Source of the DNA: an uncultured Ruminococcus sp. | GTDB taxonomy: Bacteria; Bacillota; Clostridia; Oscillospirales; Ruminococcaceae | NCBI GenBank assembly: GCA_937894495.1 | Contig: CALCRR010000113.1 | Coordinates: 1 to 28,903 of the forward strand | Direction of reading: 5' to 3' | DNA length: 28,903 nucleotides | Shown here: one piece after another, positions 8,178 to 16,237 of the stretch | How positions within the stretch are numbered: the first letter of the stretch is position 1 | Layout of the letters: the number at the start of each line of letters is the position of its first letter | The notes under the pieces: generated by a model | What the model saw: only the letters and a program-made list of their open reading frames with translations | Told to the model about the DNA's origin: nothing | Databases searched by the model: none | Translations under genes and position numbers: made by a program

Positions 8178-8959
8178 AAAACCACCGCCTTTCCCCTGCC
8201 GTCAGGCTGGGCTATGTGCAGAAGATAGTCCTCTCCCCTTTTGTAATCTCTCAGCGCTTCAACGGCTGAGCTCTCCACAGTTTCGGGGGTATTGTTATGC
8301 TGGCTTATGTGCCCCAGTATGAACCTGCACACCCCTGCCTCCATAAGCCTGACAAGCTGCCTGCCGCAGTCTGGGTTTGATAGGTGTCCGTGGTCTGAGG
8401 CTATGCGCTTTTTCAGGTCCTCGGGGTAGGGACCGTACCTCAGCATTTTTTCATCGTAGTTAGACTCCAGCAAAACTAAATCGCACAGGCGCAGCTCTCT
8501 GTCGATCTCGGGAGTTACCTTGCCAAGGTCGGTACAAACGGCGCATACTCTCCCCGAGGGCGTTGTTACCCGAAAGCCGCAGCTGGCAGGGGTATCGTGG
8601 GGAGTTTCAAAGGCGATGACCTCAAAGCCTGCCACTTCATCGGGAGTGCCGTCCACGGGGATAAGCTCACAGGTATCATGCACCTTGCCGCTTTTTCTGA
8701 GTATCTCCAAGTTTGTATAAAGGGCATAGACGGGCATACCGTACTTTTTGGTAAGCACCCTCAGCCCCGATATGTGGTCTGAATGGGTATGGGTAACAAC
8801 CACCGCTCTTATGACCTCGGGTGAGATACCTGCCCCCGAGAGGGCATCACAGATACGCTTGCAGCTCACCCCTGCGTCAATAAGTATGCCGCCATTTTCA
8901 TCGCCTATGTATGTACTGTTGCCGCTGCTGGAAGAAAACAGCGGATATATTCTTGACAT
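8174..8959 (-). CDS. MBL-fold metallohydrolase, WalJ/YycJ-like
   Basis: This 261-residue metallo-beta-lactamase-fold protein has the metal site HTHSDH (57-62), an N-terminus of the YycJ type (PLFSSSSGNSTYIG, then LIDAGVSCKRI), a TDLGK segment and a late ESNYDE motif. WalJ/YycJ proteins are 5'-3' exonuclease-like enzymes linked to DNA repair and to the timing of replication and cell division in Firmicutes. In many genomes they lie next to rlmH, as here, although the walRK genes are absent from this window. It is followed by rlmH with a four-base overlap and preceded by the Gx transporter gene. Assignment to the MBL fold is certain; the subfamily name is likely. Confidence 0.85.
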   Translation of the reverse strand: MSRIYPLFSSSSGNSTYIGDENGGILIDAGVSCKRICDALSGAGISPEVIRAVVVTHTHSDHISGLRVLTKKYGMPVYALYTNLEILRKSGKVHDTCELIPVDGTPDEVAGFEVIAFETPHDTPASCGFRVTTPSGRVCAVCTDLGKVTPEIDRELRLCDLVLLESNYDEKMLRYGPYPEDLKKRIASDHGHLSNPDCGRQLVRLMEAGVCRFILGHISQHNNTPETVESSAVEALRDYKRGEDYLLHIAQPDGRGKAVVF

Positions 8960-8975
8960 ATAAAAGCTCCTTCTT

Positions 8976-9482
8976 TCAATTTATCTTAAACTTCTGCAGC
9001 GGTGAGAACCACAGCCGCTGCGCCAGCAGCCCTGTGAAAAGCCCTGTGGCAATGCCGCTTATTATAAGGTAGGGCAGCAAAGCCGCCGCTACGCCCTGAC
9101 CCGTTATAAAACAGGCGACTGATATCTGACCTATGTTATGGAATATGCCGCCCGTGACCGACACCGCCCATATCTGCTTTTTATCCAGCCTGTTTATCAG
9201 CAGGCACATGGCAAGGTAGGCAAACAAGCCCCCTGTTACCGAGAATGCAAAGCTCACCAGCGTGCCGTAAAATGCAGATGCAAGTATTATCCTCAAAAGC
9301 AGCATTATACCTGCGCAGAGCCTGTCGGCAAACAGCATGGCTGCCAGCGTCACCACATTAGCAAGCCCCAGCTTTATGCCGCCTATGGGGGCTGTGGGGA
9401 ACTGTGCCTCTACCATATAAATGGTGAGAGACACCGCCGTCAGCACTCCCACCAGCGTTATTTTTTTAGCGCTTAGCTTCAT
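8976..9482 (-). CDS. Gx transporter family protein (Hpre_diP_synt_I)
   Basis: The start at ATG 9482 is chosen because AGGTGG lies just before it. A GTG four codons upstream overlaps the previous stop. The 168-residue membrane protein has about five hydrophobic segments and the conserved run GGIKLGLANVVTLAAM, followed by AGIMLLLRIILASAFYGT and SVTGGIFHNIGQISVA. These identify the family once called heptaprenyl diphosphate synthase component I, now 'Gx transporter'. It is related to ECF-type S components, and the substrate is not established. It is found almost always beside the NusG domain II protein that precedes it here, so the two probably act together in the membrane. Confidence 0.85.
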   Translation of the reverse strand: MKLSAKKITLVGVLTAVSLTIYMVEAQFPTAPIGGIKLGLANVVTLAAMLFADRLCAGIMLLLRIILASAFYGTLVSFAFSVTGGLFAYLAMCLLINRLDKKQIWAVSVTGGIFHNIGQISVACFITGQGVAAALLPYLIISGIATGLFTGLLAQRLWFSPLQKFKIN

Positions 9483-9490
9483 TGTCCACC

Positions 9491-9868
9491 TCACACAACG
9501 GCATCGGCTTCGTTATCCGAGCCGGTTATTTTTATTACCAGCTTATGGGGGGCGCAGATAATGCTCTGACCCGCTTTTGAAATGCTGCCGAAATGCACGC
9601 AGGTCCGGTTTTTGCAGTCGGCTTCCTTTACATATATCTCTCCCCTGCCGTAAACGATGACGTTTTTGCCGTACTCGTTTTCTATAACTATCTCCTTCTC
9701 TTCGTCTGAGCCGATATCGTTTATCCTTCTTACCACCTTGCCGTTCACCAGTATCTCAGCACCTGTTGAGGGCTGATTGTTTGTAAATATTATCCATAAA
9801 ATGCAAATAACTGTTATTACAACAAAAACGATTGCGAGAGCAAAATTTGTAATTTTTATCTTTTTCAA
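9491..9868 (-). CDS. NusG domain II-containing extracytoplasmic protein
   Basis: The start is TTG at 9868 behind GGGGGAG. The 125-residue protein has one N-terminal membrane helix (about residues 8-29) and an outer domain with the hallmark ADCKNRTCVHFGSISKAGQ and IICAPHKLVIKI. This is the NusG_II fold detached from transcription factor NusG. The pair of cysteines (D-C-x4-C) is conserved in the family and may form a disulfide or bind a cofactor. Such proteins sit next to Gx transporters and often near flavinylation genes (apbE), suggesting a part in extracytoplasmic electron transfer. That role is inference, and no apbE is present in the window. Confidence 0.85.
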   Translation of the reverse strand: MKKIKITNFALAIVFVVITVICILWIIFTNNQPSTGAEILVNGKVVRRINDIGSDEEKEIVIENEYGKNVIVYGRGEIYVKEADCKNRTCVHFGSISKAGQSIICAPHKLVIKITGSDNEADAVV

Positions 9869-9939
9869 ATTTTTCTCCCCCTATCTGCGAAGAAATATAA
9901 ACATAGTTTTCTTTTAGACGAAATATTTTGTACAGTTAG

Positions 9940-9968
9940 ATTATAGCACATACCGAAAATTTCGTCAA
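9940..9968 (-). promoter_or_regulatory. Sigma-A promoter for the NusG-II/Gx/MBL/rlmH operon
   Basis: On the minus strand TTGACG (9963-9968), 17-base spacer, TATAAT (9940-9945). Confidence 0.75.
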
Positions 9969-10109
9969 GTGAGTAATTAGTTGGACAGCAAATATTACAA
10001 ACCGTTTACAATTGGGCTTTAGACGCCGCTAACTGTCATCGAATTGTAATAAATCCCTTGCGATTTTCAAAAAATTTTGTCTTTTTTTAAAAAATCGTAC
10101 CTATTGCTA

Positions 10110-10138
10110 TTGATTTTTTTGAGAGAGTATGGTACAAT
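10110..10138 (+). promoter_or_regulatory. Sigma-A promoter for murA
   Basis: TTGATT (10110-10115), 17-base spacer, TACAAT (10133-10138). The predicted transcript starts near 10145, leaving a leader of about 150 bases. Confidence 0.7.
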
Positions 10139-10148
10139 AAATGAGTAT

Positions 10149-10215
10149 TAAGCTTAAGCTATTTTTTAAGCTTATAGTCATGAATTTTACATTGGCAGTA
10201 ACAGCTGCCTTTTTT
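10149..10215 (+). other. Structured murA leader (possible attenuator)
   Basis: The stretch 9869-10298 contains no gene, only the two divergent promoters and this leader. It has an AT-rich hairpin (AAGCTTAA with TTAAGCTT, about 10150-10174) and then GGCAG (10194-10198) pairing with CTGCC (10205-10209), followed directly by six Ts (10210-10215), which is terminator-like. The second stem is only five base pairs, so attenuation is a suggestion. I do not recognise a riboswitch class. Confidence 0.3.
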
Positions 10216-10298
10216 GCCGTAAGGCACTATATATTATGCTAACAGGTCTTGCCCCACTGACAGATATAACGGGCAGGCTTTCAAGGAGTTGTATAATT

Positions 10299-11585
10299 TT
10301 GGAGAAATTTATTATCAGGGGCGGCAAGCCTCTTAAGGGAACGGTAAACATCAGCGGTGCTAAAAATGCTGCGGTAGCGCTGGTAGCTGCTACTATTCTC
10401 TGTGATGAGCCATGCGTGCTTGAAAACGTTCCCGAGATAAGCGATATAACAAAGTGCATGAAGATACTGCGTCAGATGGGCGCTGACGTCAGACTTACAG
10501 ATAAAAATACCATTTATTTTGATACAAAGAATATTGAAAAGCCCGTAGTGCCCCGTGAGCTTGCTGAGACTATGAGAGCCAGCTGCTATTTTCTGGGAAC
10601 ACTGCTGGGAAGATTTCACGAGGCATATGTGCCCATGCCCGGCGGCTGCAACTTAGGCGACAGACCTATCGACCAGCATTTAAAGGCTTTCAAGGCGCTG
10701 GGCGCGAGCGATGATATAATAAACGGCGCTAACTACGTCAAGGCTGACTCGCTGATAGGCAACCAGATCTATTTTGACTTTGTAACTGTGGGCGCTACTA
10801 TGAACGCCATTTTTGCGGCAGTAAAGGCTAAGGGCATGACTGTCATCGAAAACGCAGCTAAGGAGCCCCACATCGTTGACCTTGCAAACTTTTTAAACTC
10901 AATGGGCGCTGATATCAGGGGCGCAGGCACTGATGTCATCAAGATCAGGGGCGTTGATTACCTCAAAGGCGTTACCTATGCCACTATACCCGATCAGATC
11001 GAGGCAGGCACCTACATGGTAGCTGCTGCGGCAACAAAAGGCGATGTGGTCATAAACAACGTTATACCAAAGCATCTTGAGTCTATCTCTGCAAAGCTGC
11101 GCAAATGCGGCGTTCACGTTGAGGAGAATGATGAGAGCGTACACGTATGGGTAGACGCTCCCCTGCAAAAGACCTCGCTCAAGACCATGCCGCACCCGGG
11201 CTTCCCCACAGATATGCAGCCGCAGTTCTCTACTCTGCTGACCATGGCTGACGGCACCAGCATAGTTACTGATGATATTTTCGACAACCGTTTCAGATAT
11301 GTTGCCGAGCTTAGAAAAATGGGCGCTGATATTTCTGTTGACGGTAAGGTAGCAGTTATTCAGGGCGTGGGTCAGCTCAAGGGCGCACCTGTTTCAGCCA
11401 CCGACCTGAGGGCAGGCGCTGCTATGATAATCGCAGGTCTTGCCGCTGACGGCATCACTGAGATCGACAATATCCACTACATCGAAAGAGGTTATGAGAG
11501 CATCGACACCAAGCTGAAAGGTCTGGGCGCTGACATAACCAGGGTAGTTAAGCCCGATAACACTGATATCAAGCTGAGCGTGTAA
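10299..11585 (+). CDS. murA: UDP-N-acetylglucosamine 1-carboxyvinyltransferase
   Basis: MurA performs the first committed step of peptidoglycan synthesis, adding enolpyruvate from PEP to UDP-GlcNAc in the cytoplasm. I place the start at TTG 10299, with AGGAG ten bases upstream, giving 428 residues. This sets Lys22-Asn23 (GAKNAA) and the catalytic Cys at 117 (PGGCNLGDRP), matching the E. coli numbering closely. A longer reading frame upstream runs into the promoter leader and is unlikely to be translated. Other family blocks are RASCYFLG, PDQIEAGTYMVAAA, TDMQPQFSTLL and RAGAAMIIAGLAA. Because Cys is present rather than Asp, fosfomycin sensitivity would be expected. The gene stands alone and ends at a bidirectional terminator. 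Confidence 0.95.
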   Translation: MEKFIIRGGKPLKGTVNISGAKNAAVALVAATILCDEPCVLENVPEISDITKCMKILRQMGADVRLTDKNTIYFDTKNIEKPVVPRELAETMRASCYFLGTLLGRFHEAYVPMPGGCNLGDRPIDQHLKAFKALGASDDIINGANYVKADSLIGNQIYFDFVTVGATMNAIFAAVKAKGMTVIENAAKEPHIVDLANFLNSMGADIRGAGTDVIKIRGVDYLKGVTYATIPDQIEAGTYMVAAAATKGDVVINNVIPKHLESISAKLRKCGVHVEENDESVHVWVDAPLQKTSLKTMPHPGFPTDMQPQFSTLLTMADGTSIVTDDIFDNRFRYVAELRKMGADISVDGKVAVIQGVGQLKGAPVSATDLRAGAAMIIAGLAADGITEIDNIHYIERGYESIDTKLKGLGADITRVVKPDNTDIKLSV

Positions 11586-11606
11586 GCCGGCAAGATAAAA
11601 AAATTC

Positions 11607-11641
11607 AGCCTGAGAGCTAAGCTTTAGCTCCCAGGCTTTTG
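11607..11641. terminator. Bidirectional terminator between murA and rubredoxin
   Basis: AGCCTG-A-GAGCTAA pairs with TTAGCTC-C-CAGGCT around a GCT loop with one mismatch. A T run follows on the plus strand, and an A run (11597-11603) supplies the T run for the minus strand. Confidence 0.8.
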
Positions 11642-11670
11642 TTGTGTCTGTTAGTAAAAAGCACCGACCC

Positions 11671-11829
11671 TTACTCAGCAGGTGAGAACTGGTCCTTGCC
11701 AACGCCGCATACGGGACAGACAAAATCATCAGCTACGTCCTCCCAGGCTGTGCCTGCAGCTACTCCTGCATCAGGTGCGCCCTCCTCGGGGTCGTAGATA
11801 TATCCGCATATATCGCATACATATTTCAT
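11671..11829 (-). CDS. Rubredoxin
   Basis: This 52-residue protein runs MKYVCDICGYIYDPEEGAPD to the end and has the two iron-binding CxxCG knuckles of rubredoxin: Cys5/Cys8 and Cys38/Cys41 (VCPVCGVGKDQF). It binds one Fe(Cys)4 centre and carries single electrons in the cytoplasm, in anaerobes usually to rubrerythrin or superoxide reductase for oxygen and peroxide defence. The ATG at 11829 follows a strong AGGAGGT. The gene appears monocistronic, convergent with murA, and uses the shared terminator. Length and aromatic positions (Tyr3, Tyr10, Tyr12, Trp29, Phe36) are typical. Confidence 0.95.
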   Translation of the reverse strand: MKYVCDICGYIYDPEEGAPDAGVAAGTAWEDVADDFVCPVCGVGKDQFSPAE

Positions 11830-11967
11830 GGTGGTCTACCTCCTGTAAAAGATTTTTATAATTATAACATATCAAAAAATAAAATACAAGTATTTCAGCA
11901 AATATAAAAATTAATTTTTGAAATATACGGTAAATTATTTATCAATAATCAAACTCAGATCGCCTTA

Positions 11968-12354
11968 CTACAGCTCAAATCGTTTAGGCAAAAAGTCATC
12001 CAGCTTATGCTCGCCGTCTGTGAGTATTATTCTGAACTCGCCGCTGCAGAATTCGCTCATGACCTGCAGGCAGGCGCCGCAGGGGCAGCATGGTCGGGCA
12101 AGGTCCCCATCAGCGCCGCCCACTATGGCAATGGCGCTAAATTCAGTGAAGCCCTCGGAGACCGCCTTGAATATGGCTGTGCGCTCGGCACAGTTGGTCA
12201 GCGAATAGGAGCTGTTTTCGATATTGCAGCCTGTGAACACAGTGCCGTCACTGCAAAGCAGCGCTGCTCCCACGCTGAATTTTGAGTACCTGCAATATGC
12301 CTTTTCTGCCGCCTTTTCGGCAAGCTTTATCAGCTCATGGTCAGTCATTTTCAT
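11968..12354 (-). CDS. cdd: Cytidine deaminase
   Basis: Cdd hydrolyses cytidine and deoxycytidine to uridine and deoxyuridine in pyrimidine salvage. The zinc site is clear: TNCAERTA with Cys55 and the proton-shuttling Glu57, and PCGAC with Cys92 and Cys95. FSVGAALLCSDGTVFTGCNIENSSY is the standard substrate-binding N-terminal region. At 128 residues it is a normal tetrameric-type Cdd. The first ATG (12354) is only four bases after the stop of the PII-like gene, and a second in-frame ATG is two codons later. No strong ribosome-binding site is visible, so translation is probably coupled to the gene upstream. It is last in the prmA operon; no clear terminator follows, only AT-rich sequence to the rubredoxin gene. 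Confidence 0.95.
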   Translation of the reverse strand: MKMTDHELIKLAEKAAEKAYCRYSKFSVGAALLCSDGTVFTGCNIENSSYSLTNCAERTAIFKAVSEGFTEFSAIAIVGGADGDLARPCCPCGACLQVMSEFCSGEFRIILTDGEHKLDDFLPKRFEL

Positions 12355-12358
12355 CTTA

Positions 12359-12700
12359 TCAGTTTATGCCCTCGGCAAAGGTTATGGGCACGCCGAAAAG
12401 CACGCCTGCGTTTGGCTCTGAAAGATCGCCCGTTATGCCGATTATGGCATTTTTTGCTGTCTCCACCTGGTCGTCATTTACAGCCACAAATATGGTCTTA
12501 CCCTTCTGGGTCACGTCCTCGCCGCCGTTAAGTATGCTTCTGAGTACACCTATCATAGGCAGGTTGTCCATCTGCGATATTGACTTTGCCATGCCGACGC
12601 TGTCAATACAGGTACCTCCTCTTATTCCTGCCTGTGCCAGAGATCTCATTATCTCGTCAACAAGCTCAACTCTCTTGATAACTAAAAATAAAAGCTGCAT
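12359..12700 (-). CDS. PII-like (GlnB superfamily) small regulatory protein
   Basis: This 113-residue protein has the ferredoxin-like pattern of PII-superfamily proteins: an N-terminal strand (MQLLFLVIKRVE), a helix with a glycine-rich turn (LAQAGIRGGTCIDSVGMAKS), a loop region, and a second strand-helix unit (TIFVAVNDDQVETAKNAIIG). It lacks the canonical uridylylation-type T-loop sequence of GlnB/GlnK, so it belongs to the broader 'PII-like' group that senses other small molecules. No ligand can be assigned. AAGGAAGGAG precedes the ATG. It lies between prmA and cdd in one operon, with 65 bases to prmA and four to cdd; neither neighbour explains its function. Confidence 0.7.
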   Translation of the reverse strand: MQLLFLVIKRVELVDEIMRSLAQAGIRGGTCIDSVGMAKSISQMDNLPMIGVLRSILNGGEDVTQKGKTIFVAVNDDQVETAKNAIIGITGDLSEPNAGVLFGVPITFAEGIN

Positions 12701-12765
12701 AGTTAACTCCTTCCTTTCCTGTTCAGATCATTGCTTCTCATATATTTTTCTGTTTTCCAATATCA

Positions 12766-13731
12766 TCACTTAGTAAATGATGCTGCCACCCAGTCCTCCA
12801 GCTCACGCACCTCTTCAAGCACAAAGCCCTGTGACTTTATCACGTCGAGCACCTCGTCCTTGCGCATATCTATAATGCCCGAAACTATCAGCCTGCCGCC
12901 CTCTTTTAAAAAGTAAGAGAAGCTCCCGCTCATAGCTATGAGCACATCGGCTACAATATTTGCGCAAACAAGGTCAAAGCCGCTGCCGATCTTTTCTCTG
13001 AGCTCAGCATCGGCGGTTATATCGCCGCAGAACACTGTATACTTATCCTCGCCTATATTGTTCTTAGCTGCATTCTCGGCGGCTATCCTGACCGAGTTTT
13101 CGTCGATATCCACCGCCGTGCATTCTTTGGCGCCCAGCAGAGCCGCACCTATCGAGAGTATACCGCTGCCGCAGCCCAGGTCAAGCACCCTGTCGCCCTC
13201 GGTAAGATCTTTCTCCACCAGCTCCAGACAGAGCCTTGTGGTATTATGCTGACCCGTGCCGAAGCTTGAAGCAGGGTCTATCTCCAGTATCTTTCTTGTC
13301 TCGTTATCCTCAGCCTTCTCCCAGCTGGGCTTTATCAGCAGCTTTTCGCCGATCTCAATGGGCTTAAAGTACTGCTTCCAGTTATTCGCCCAGTCCTCCT
13401 CCTTGACATTTTTGAGCTCATACTCAAGCCTGCCGAAAAGCTTGTCAGCATCTCTTGCTTTAAGAGCCTTCAGCTCGCTTTTCACTCCTTCAAGGTTTTC
13501 AAGCCCCTGTGCGTTTTCGGGCAGGTAGGCAGTGACTGTAGTCTCACAGTTTTTGAGTCCCATAAGGTCATCATCTATATAATCCCAGTTTACACTTTTA
13601 TCGCTGAGAAATTCCTCGAAATCCTTGGAGTCCTTTATAACAAATCCGTTTATGCCCAGTCCCAGCAGGCATCCCGTAACAGGCTCGACTCCCTCGCTGG
13701 TGGTGAAGATATCCATTTCGACCCAATCCAA
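12766..13731 (-). CDS. prmA: Ribosomal protein L11 methyltransferase
   Basis: PrmA trimethylates several amino groups of ribosomal protein L11 using S-adenosylmethionine. I choose TTG 13731 as start because AAAGGAG is seven bases upstream and the protein then opens DWVEMDIFTTSEGVEPV, the usual PrmA N-terminus. A longer reading frame would need translation of the leader. The 321-residue protein has the N-terminal L11-recognition domain, the linker DPASSFGTGQHNTT (about 152-165) and the Rossmann methyltransferase domain with VLDLGCGSGILSIG (182-195) and the NIVADVL segment. The length is typical. It is the first gene of a three-gene operon with its own strong promoter. Confidence 0.93.
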   Translation of the reverse strand: MDWVEMDIFTTSEGVEPVTGCLLGLGINGFVIKDSKDFEEFLSDKSVNWDYIDDDLMGLKNCETTVTAYLPENAQGLENLEGVKSELKALKARDADKLFGRLEYELKNVKEEDWANNWKQYFKPIEIGEKLLIKPSWEKAEDNETRKILEIDPASSFGTGQHNTTRLCLELVEKDLTEGDRVLDLGCGSGILSIGAALLGAKECTAVDIDENSVRIAAENAAKNNIGEDKYTVFCGDITADAELREKIGSGFDLVCANIVADVLIAMSGSFSYFLKEGGRLIVSGIIDMRKDEVLDVIKSQGFVLEEVRELEDWVAASFTK

Positions 13732-13806
13732 AGCACACAGCTCCTTTATTACTGAATGACAAAGCTCTAAAGTCGTTTTTGTCAGAATGATAAATATAAT
13801 AATGTT

Positions 13807-13835
13807 ATTATACCATATTTTATACAATTTGTAAA
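13807..13835 (-). promoter_or_regulatory. Sigma-A promoter for prmA operon
   Basis: On the minus strand TTTACA (13830-13835), 17-base spacer, TATAAT (13807-13812). It confirms that translation cannot start at the upstream in-frame ATG at 13827. Confidence 0.75.
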
Positions 13836-13900
13836 GAGTTTTTTTCAGAAAAAATTAAATTTTGATAACTATTGATAAAAATCAATGTTTTACCAGTATA

Positions 13901-13930
13901 AAAAAGCCGGCACAGGGTGGTGTCGGCTTT
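13901..13930 (-). terminator. Intrinsic terminator of the ExbB-to-phosphoesterase operon
   Basis: On the minus strand AAAGCCGACAC pairs with GTGCCGGCTTT (one mismatch), followed by a T run. Confidence 0.75.
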
Positions 13931-13948
13931 ATATCATATCACGATCTT

Positions 13949-14848
13949 TTACTCTTTCACGTCAAGAAACCATTTCTCGCCCTTAGGTCTCTTAACAGGT
14001 ATATCGTCCCGTGTAAGGGTGATAAGCATTATCTGCGACGGGTTGTTGAGCCTGAACCTGCCCAGACCTGCGGTGAGCGCCATTGTGGTCCTGCCAAGCT
14101 TATACAGCCCCTTGGTGTAGCGTGGGAAAAACTTTCTTTCGGGCGAGAGAAGCCCGCCCACCACAGGCAGCCTTATCATGCCGCCGTGAACGTGTCCCGA
14201 GAACACAATGTCAGCTCCCCACCGGGAATATGCCTTTAAAAACAAGGGGTCGTGAGCAATAAGCATAGTGCAGGCGGTCTTTTTTGGGCTGCCCAGAAGC
14301 TCGGTCAGCTTTTCCCCGGTAAGCTCGCTTATATGCTTAAAGCCGCCATTCGGGTCAACATAATACTCTAACGGCAGCTCGGCGCCGTAAACATCTGCGC
14401 TGTCGCCGCCCCGATAAATTTTCTCGCTCCGGTTTCTCAGAACGTGTATCCCCAGCCCTTTCAGCCTTTTGCAGAAAAGGTCAAACCGCCTGATATCCCC
14501 CAGCTCGTGGTTGCCTGCCGCATAATAAACAGGCGCCAGCTTTGAGAGCCTTTTCATGAGCTTCAGCTTTGGCATAAGCTTTTTCTCACTGCGTGAATAC
14601 AGGTCGCCCGAAAAGAAGATAAGATCGGGCTGGGCTGCTGCCACCGAGTTTATCAGGTTGCAGTCGCCATAGCCGAAGGTCTTTTTGTGAAGGTCTGCAA
14701 GCAGCACGATGCGGCAGCCCTCAAATCCCTTGGGCAGACGGCTGCACTTTATTTTATAATTTTCAGTTTTCAGCATTCGGTTCTGAATAAGCACATAGCC
14801 GCCCAGCAGCGGCAGCGACAGCTTTATCAGCCACTTGTTGAACTTCAT
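13949..14848 (-). CDS. Membrane-anchored metallophosphoesterase, YkuE-like
   Basis: This 299-residue protein has one N-terminal hydrophobic segment (about residues 8-24) and then a calcineurin-like phosphoesterase domain with its metal-binding motifs in order: LLADLHKKTFG, FFSGDLYSR, YAAGNHELGD, LIAHDPLF and VFSGHVHGGMIRLP. The layout is that of YkuE/UDP-2,3-diacylglucosamine-hydrolase-like enzymes, which sit at the membrane and cleave phosphoesters or pyrophosphates. The exact substrate cannot be read from the sequence. The first motif has ALADLH-type rather than the usual SDLH spacing, but the metal ligands are kept. AGAGGTG precedes the ATG, 29 bases after the patatin gene, and a terminator follows, making it the last gene of the ExbB-led operon. 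Confidence 0.88.
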   Translation of the reverse strand: MKFNKWLIKLSLPLLGGYVLIQNRMLKTENYKIKCSRLPKGFEGCRIVLLADLHKKTFGYGDCNLINSVAAAQPDLIFFSGDLYSRSEKKLMPKLKLMKRLSKLAPVYYAAGNHELGDIRRFDLFCKRLKGLGIHVLRNRSEKIYRGGDSADVYGAELPLEYYVDPNGGFKHISELTGEKLTELLGSPKKTACTMLIAHDPLFLKAYSRWGADIVFSGHVHGGMIRLPVVGGLLSPERKFFPRYTKGLYKLGRTTMALTAGLGRFRLNNPSQIMLITLTRDDIPVKRPKGEKWFLDVKE

Positions 14849-14877
14849 ATTTTAACTGCACCTCTGTTCAGACAGGA

Positions 14878-15726
14878 TCATCTTTCAAGGTATTCAAGCA
14901 GGGACTCCATAGCCCACTGTGCATGCTTATAGCCGTGGTCGTACAGCTTTTTAAGCTTCACAGCGTCCCCCTCGATACGGTTCACGCCAAAGGTCGTTTT
15001 CGGGGTGAACACGAACAGCCTGCCCTGCTTTCTCAGCTGCTGTATCTCTTCAACGCACTTGTTATACCGCTCTGCCCTGGTAAGCAGCGCCATTGAAAAC
15101 TCAGGGTATTTCGCATACTTTTTAGCACACAGCTTTGTCATCTTATCCGTCTGCTTGCGATAGCTTCTGGGTCGGGTAAGTATAACGATATTTTTATCAC
15201 AGCCCGACGCCATAGCCTGCTTATAGGGTATCGAGTCGGCTATGCCGCCGTCGAGATACTTCTCGCCGTCTATCTCTATCTCAGGGAACAGCAGGGGAAG
15301 AGCGCAGCTTGCCTGCAGCTTCTTCCATGTTCTGTCATCTCCCTTTTCCGGCAGATACTCGGCTCTGCCTGTTTCAACGTTAGTTACCACATCGTAGAAC
15401 TCGCCCTCAAACTGCCCGAAGGCTTCATAGTCAAAGGGCAGCAGCTTGTTGGGCACCTCGTCATAGGCATAGCTGAGGTTATAATAGCTGCGGTTTTTGG
15501 GGTTAAGCAGATGCTTTGTGCCCATATACTCGGGTCTGCCCATAAACTCGGCAGCCAGACGATAGTTTCTGCCTACCTGCTTTGAGGCATAAGACACGCC
15601 GAAGGCAGCGCCTGCCGACACGCCGTATATCTTATCGGCAATAATATTATTCTCCAGCAGAGCGTCTAATATGCCGCAGGAATAGACGGTCCTGCTCGCT
15701 CCCCCTTCAAGAGTCAGTCCCAGCAT
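14878..15726 (-). CDS. Patatin-like phospholipase
   Basis: This 282-residue protein is a bacterial patatin. It has an oxyanion loop in LEGGASRTVYSCGIL, the nucleophile elbow GVSAG with Ser37 (35-39), and the catalytic Asp in DGGIADSIP (Asp159). It should hydrolyse acyl esters of phospholipids or related lipids. The C-terminal part (KTTFGVNRIEGDAVKLKKLYDHGYKHA) is the small helical extension common to Firmicute patatins of the YlbK/YjjU type. There is no signal peptide, so it probably works on the inner leaflet. Its start codon shares one base with the stop codon of the gene before it (TAATG), so it is tightly coupled to the ExbD-like genes. Confidence 0.92.
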   Translation of the reverse strand: MLGLTLEGGASRTVYSCGILDALLENNIIADKIYGVSAGAAFGVSYASKQVGRNYRLAAEFMGRPEYMGTKHLLNPKNRSYYNLSYAYDEVPNKLLPFDYEAFGQFEGEFYDVVTNVETGRAEYLPEKGDDRTWKKLQASCALPLLFPEIEIDGEKYLDGGIADSIPYKQAMASGCDKNIVILTRPRSYRKQTDKMTKLCAKKYAKYPEFSMALLTRAERYNKCVEEIQQLRKQGRLFVFTPKTTFGVNRIEGDAVKLKKLYDHGYKHAQWAMESLLEYLER

Positions 15727-16229
15727 TACTCTGCCTCAGAAGCGTTTTCTGTATCGGCGTTATCGGCGGTCTCCTCGGCATAAGCCCTGCCGCTCTTGTC
15801 AAGGGCAGATTTAAGGTCTTCCATAGCGTTCTGTGTAGCGTTATCGTCCTCGATAAGAACTACCACGTTATCGTTCATCTTTGAAACTGTATCAATGAAC
15901 GTATCCAGCTCTACCACATTGCCGTTATAGATATATGTGCTGCCCGATACCTTAACGCTCTCATACTCCTTGGCAACCTCGGTGGTGGTCACCGTTGTTG
16001 TTTTGGCAGCCTTGGTATCAGCCTCGCCCTTGCTGTCTCCGCCGGAGCCCTTGCCTCCGCCGAGACCCAGACCCAGATAGTTGAGCAAGAACAGCACCGC
16101 TGCGATTATCAGTATGATGATAATGATAGTTATAAGCTTTCCGCTCTTTTTCTTCTTTTCATTTTTCTTCTGCATTTCCTGATCCTCCCTGTACATTCTT
16201 TCGACCTCTTTTTCGATACTCATTTTCAT
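15726..16229 (-). CDS. Single-pass membrane protein with ExbD/TolR-like outer domain
   Basis: The protein is about 167 residues from ATG 16229, with AAGGTG and AAAGGA upstream. ATG 16223 is equally plausible. A GTG at 16241 overlaps the previous stop. It has a very basic cytoplasmic N-terminus (EKKKKSGK), one membrane helix (LITIIIIILIIAAVLFLLNY) and a Gly/Lys/Thr linker. Then comes a domain running GSTYIYNGNVVELDTFIDTV, DNVVVLIEDDNATQNAMEDL and a helix ending KSGRAY. This strand-helix-strand-helix order, with 'NGNVVELDTF' and an acidic strand end, resembles the periplasmic domain of ExbD/TolR. I infer it to be a second stator-type subunit. An acidic tail follows. No family name was recognised. 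Confidence 0.65.
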   Translation of the reverse strand: MKMSIEKEVERMYREDQEMQKKNEKKKKSGKLITIIIIILIIAAVLFLLNYLGLGLGGGKGSGGDSKGEADTKAAKTTTVTTTEVAKEYESVKVSGSTYIYNGNVVELDTFIDTVSKMNDNVVVLIEDDNATQNAMEDLKSALDKSGRAYAEETADNADTENASEAE

Positions 16230-16237
16230 CGATCCTT

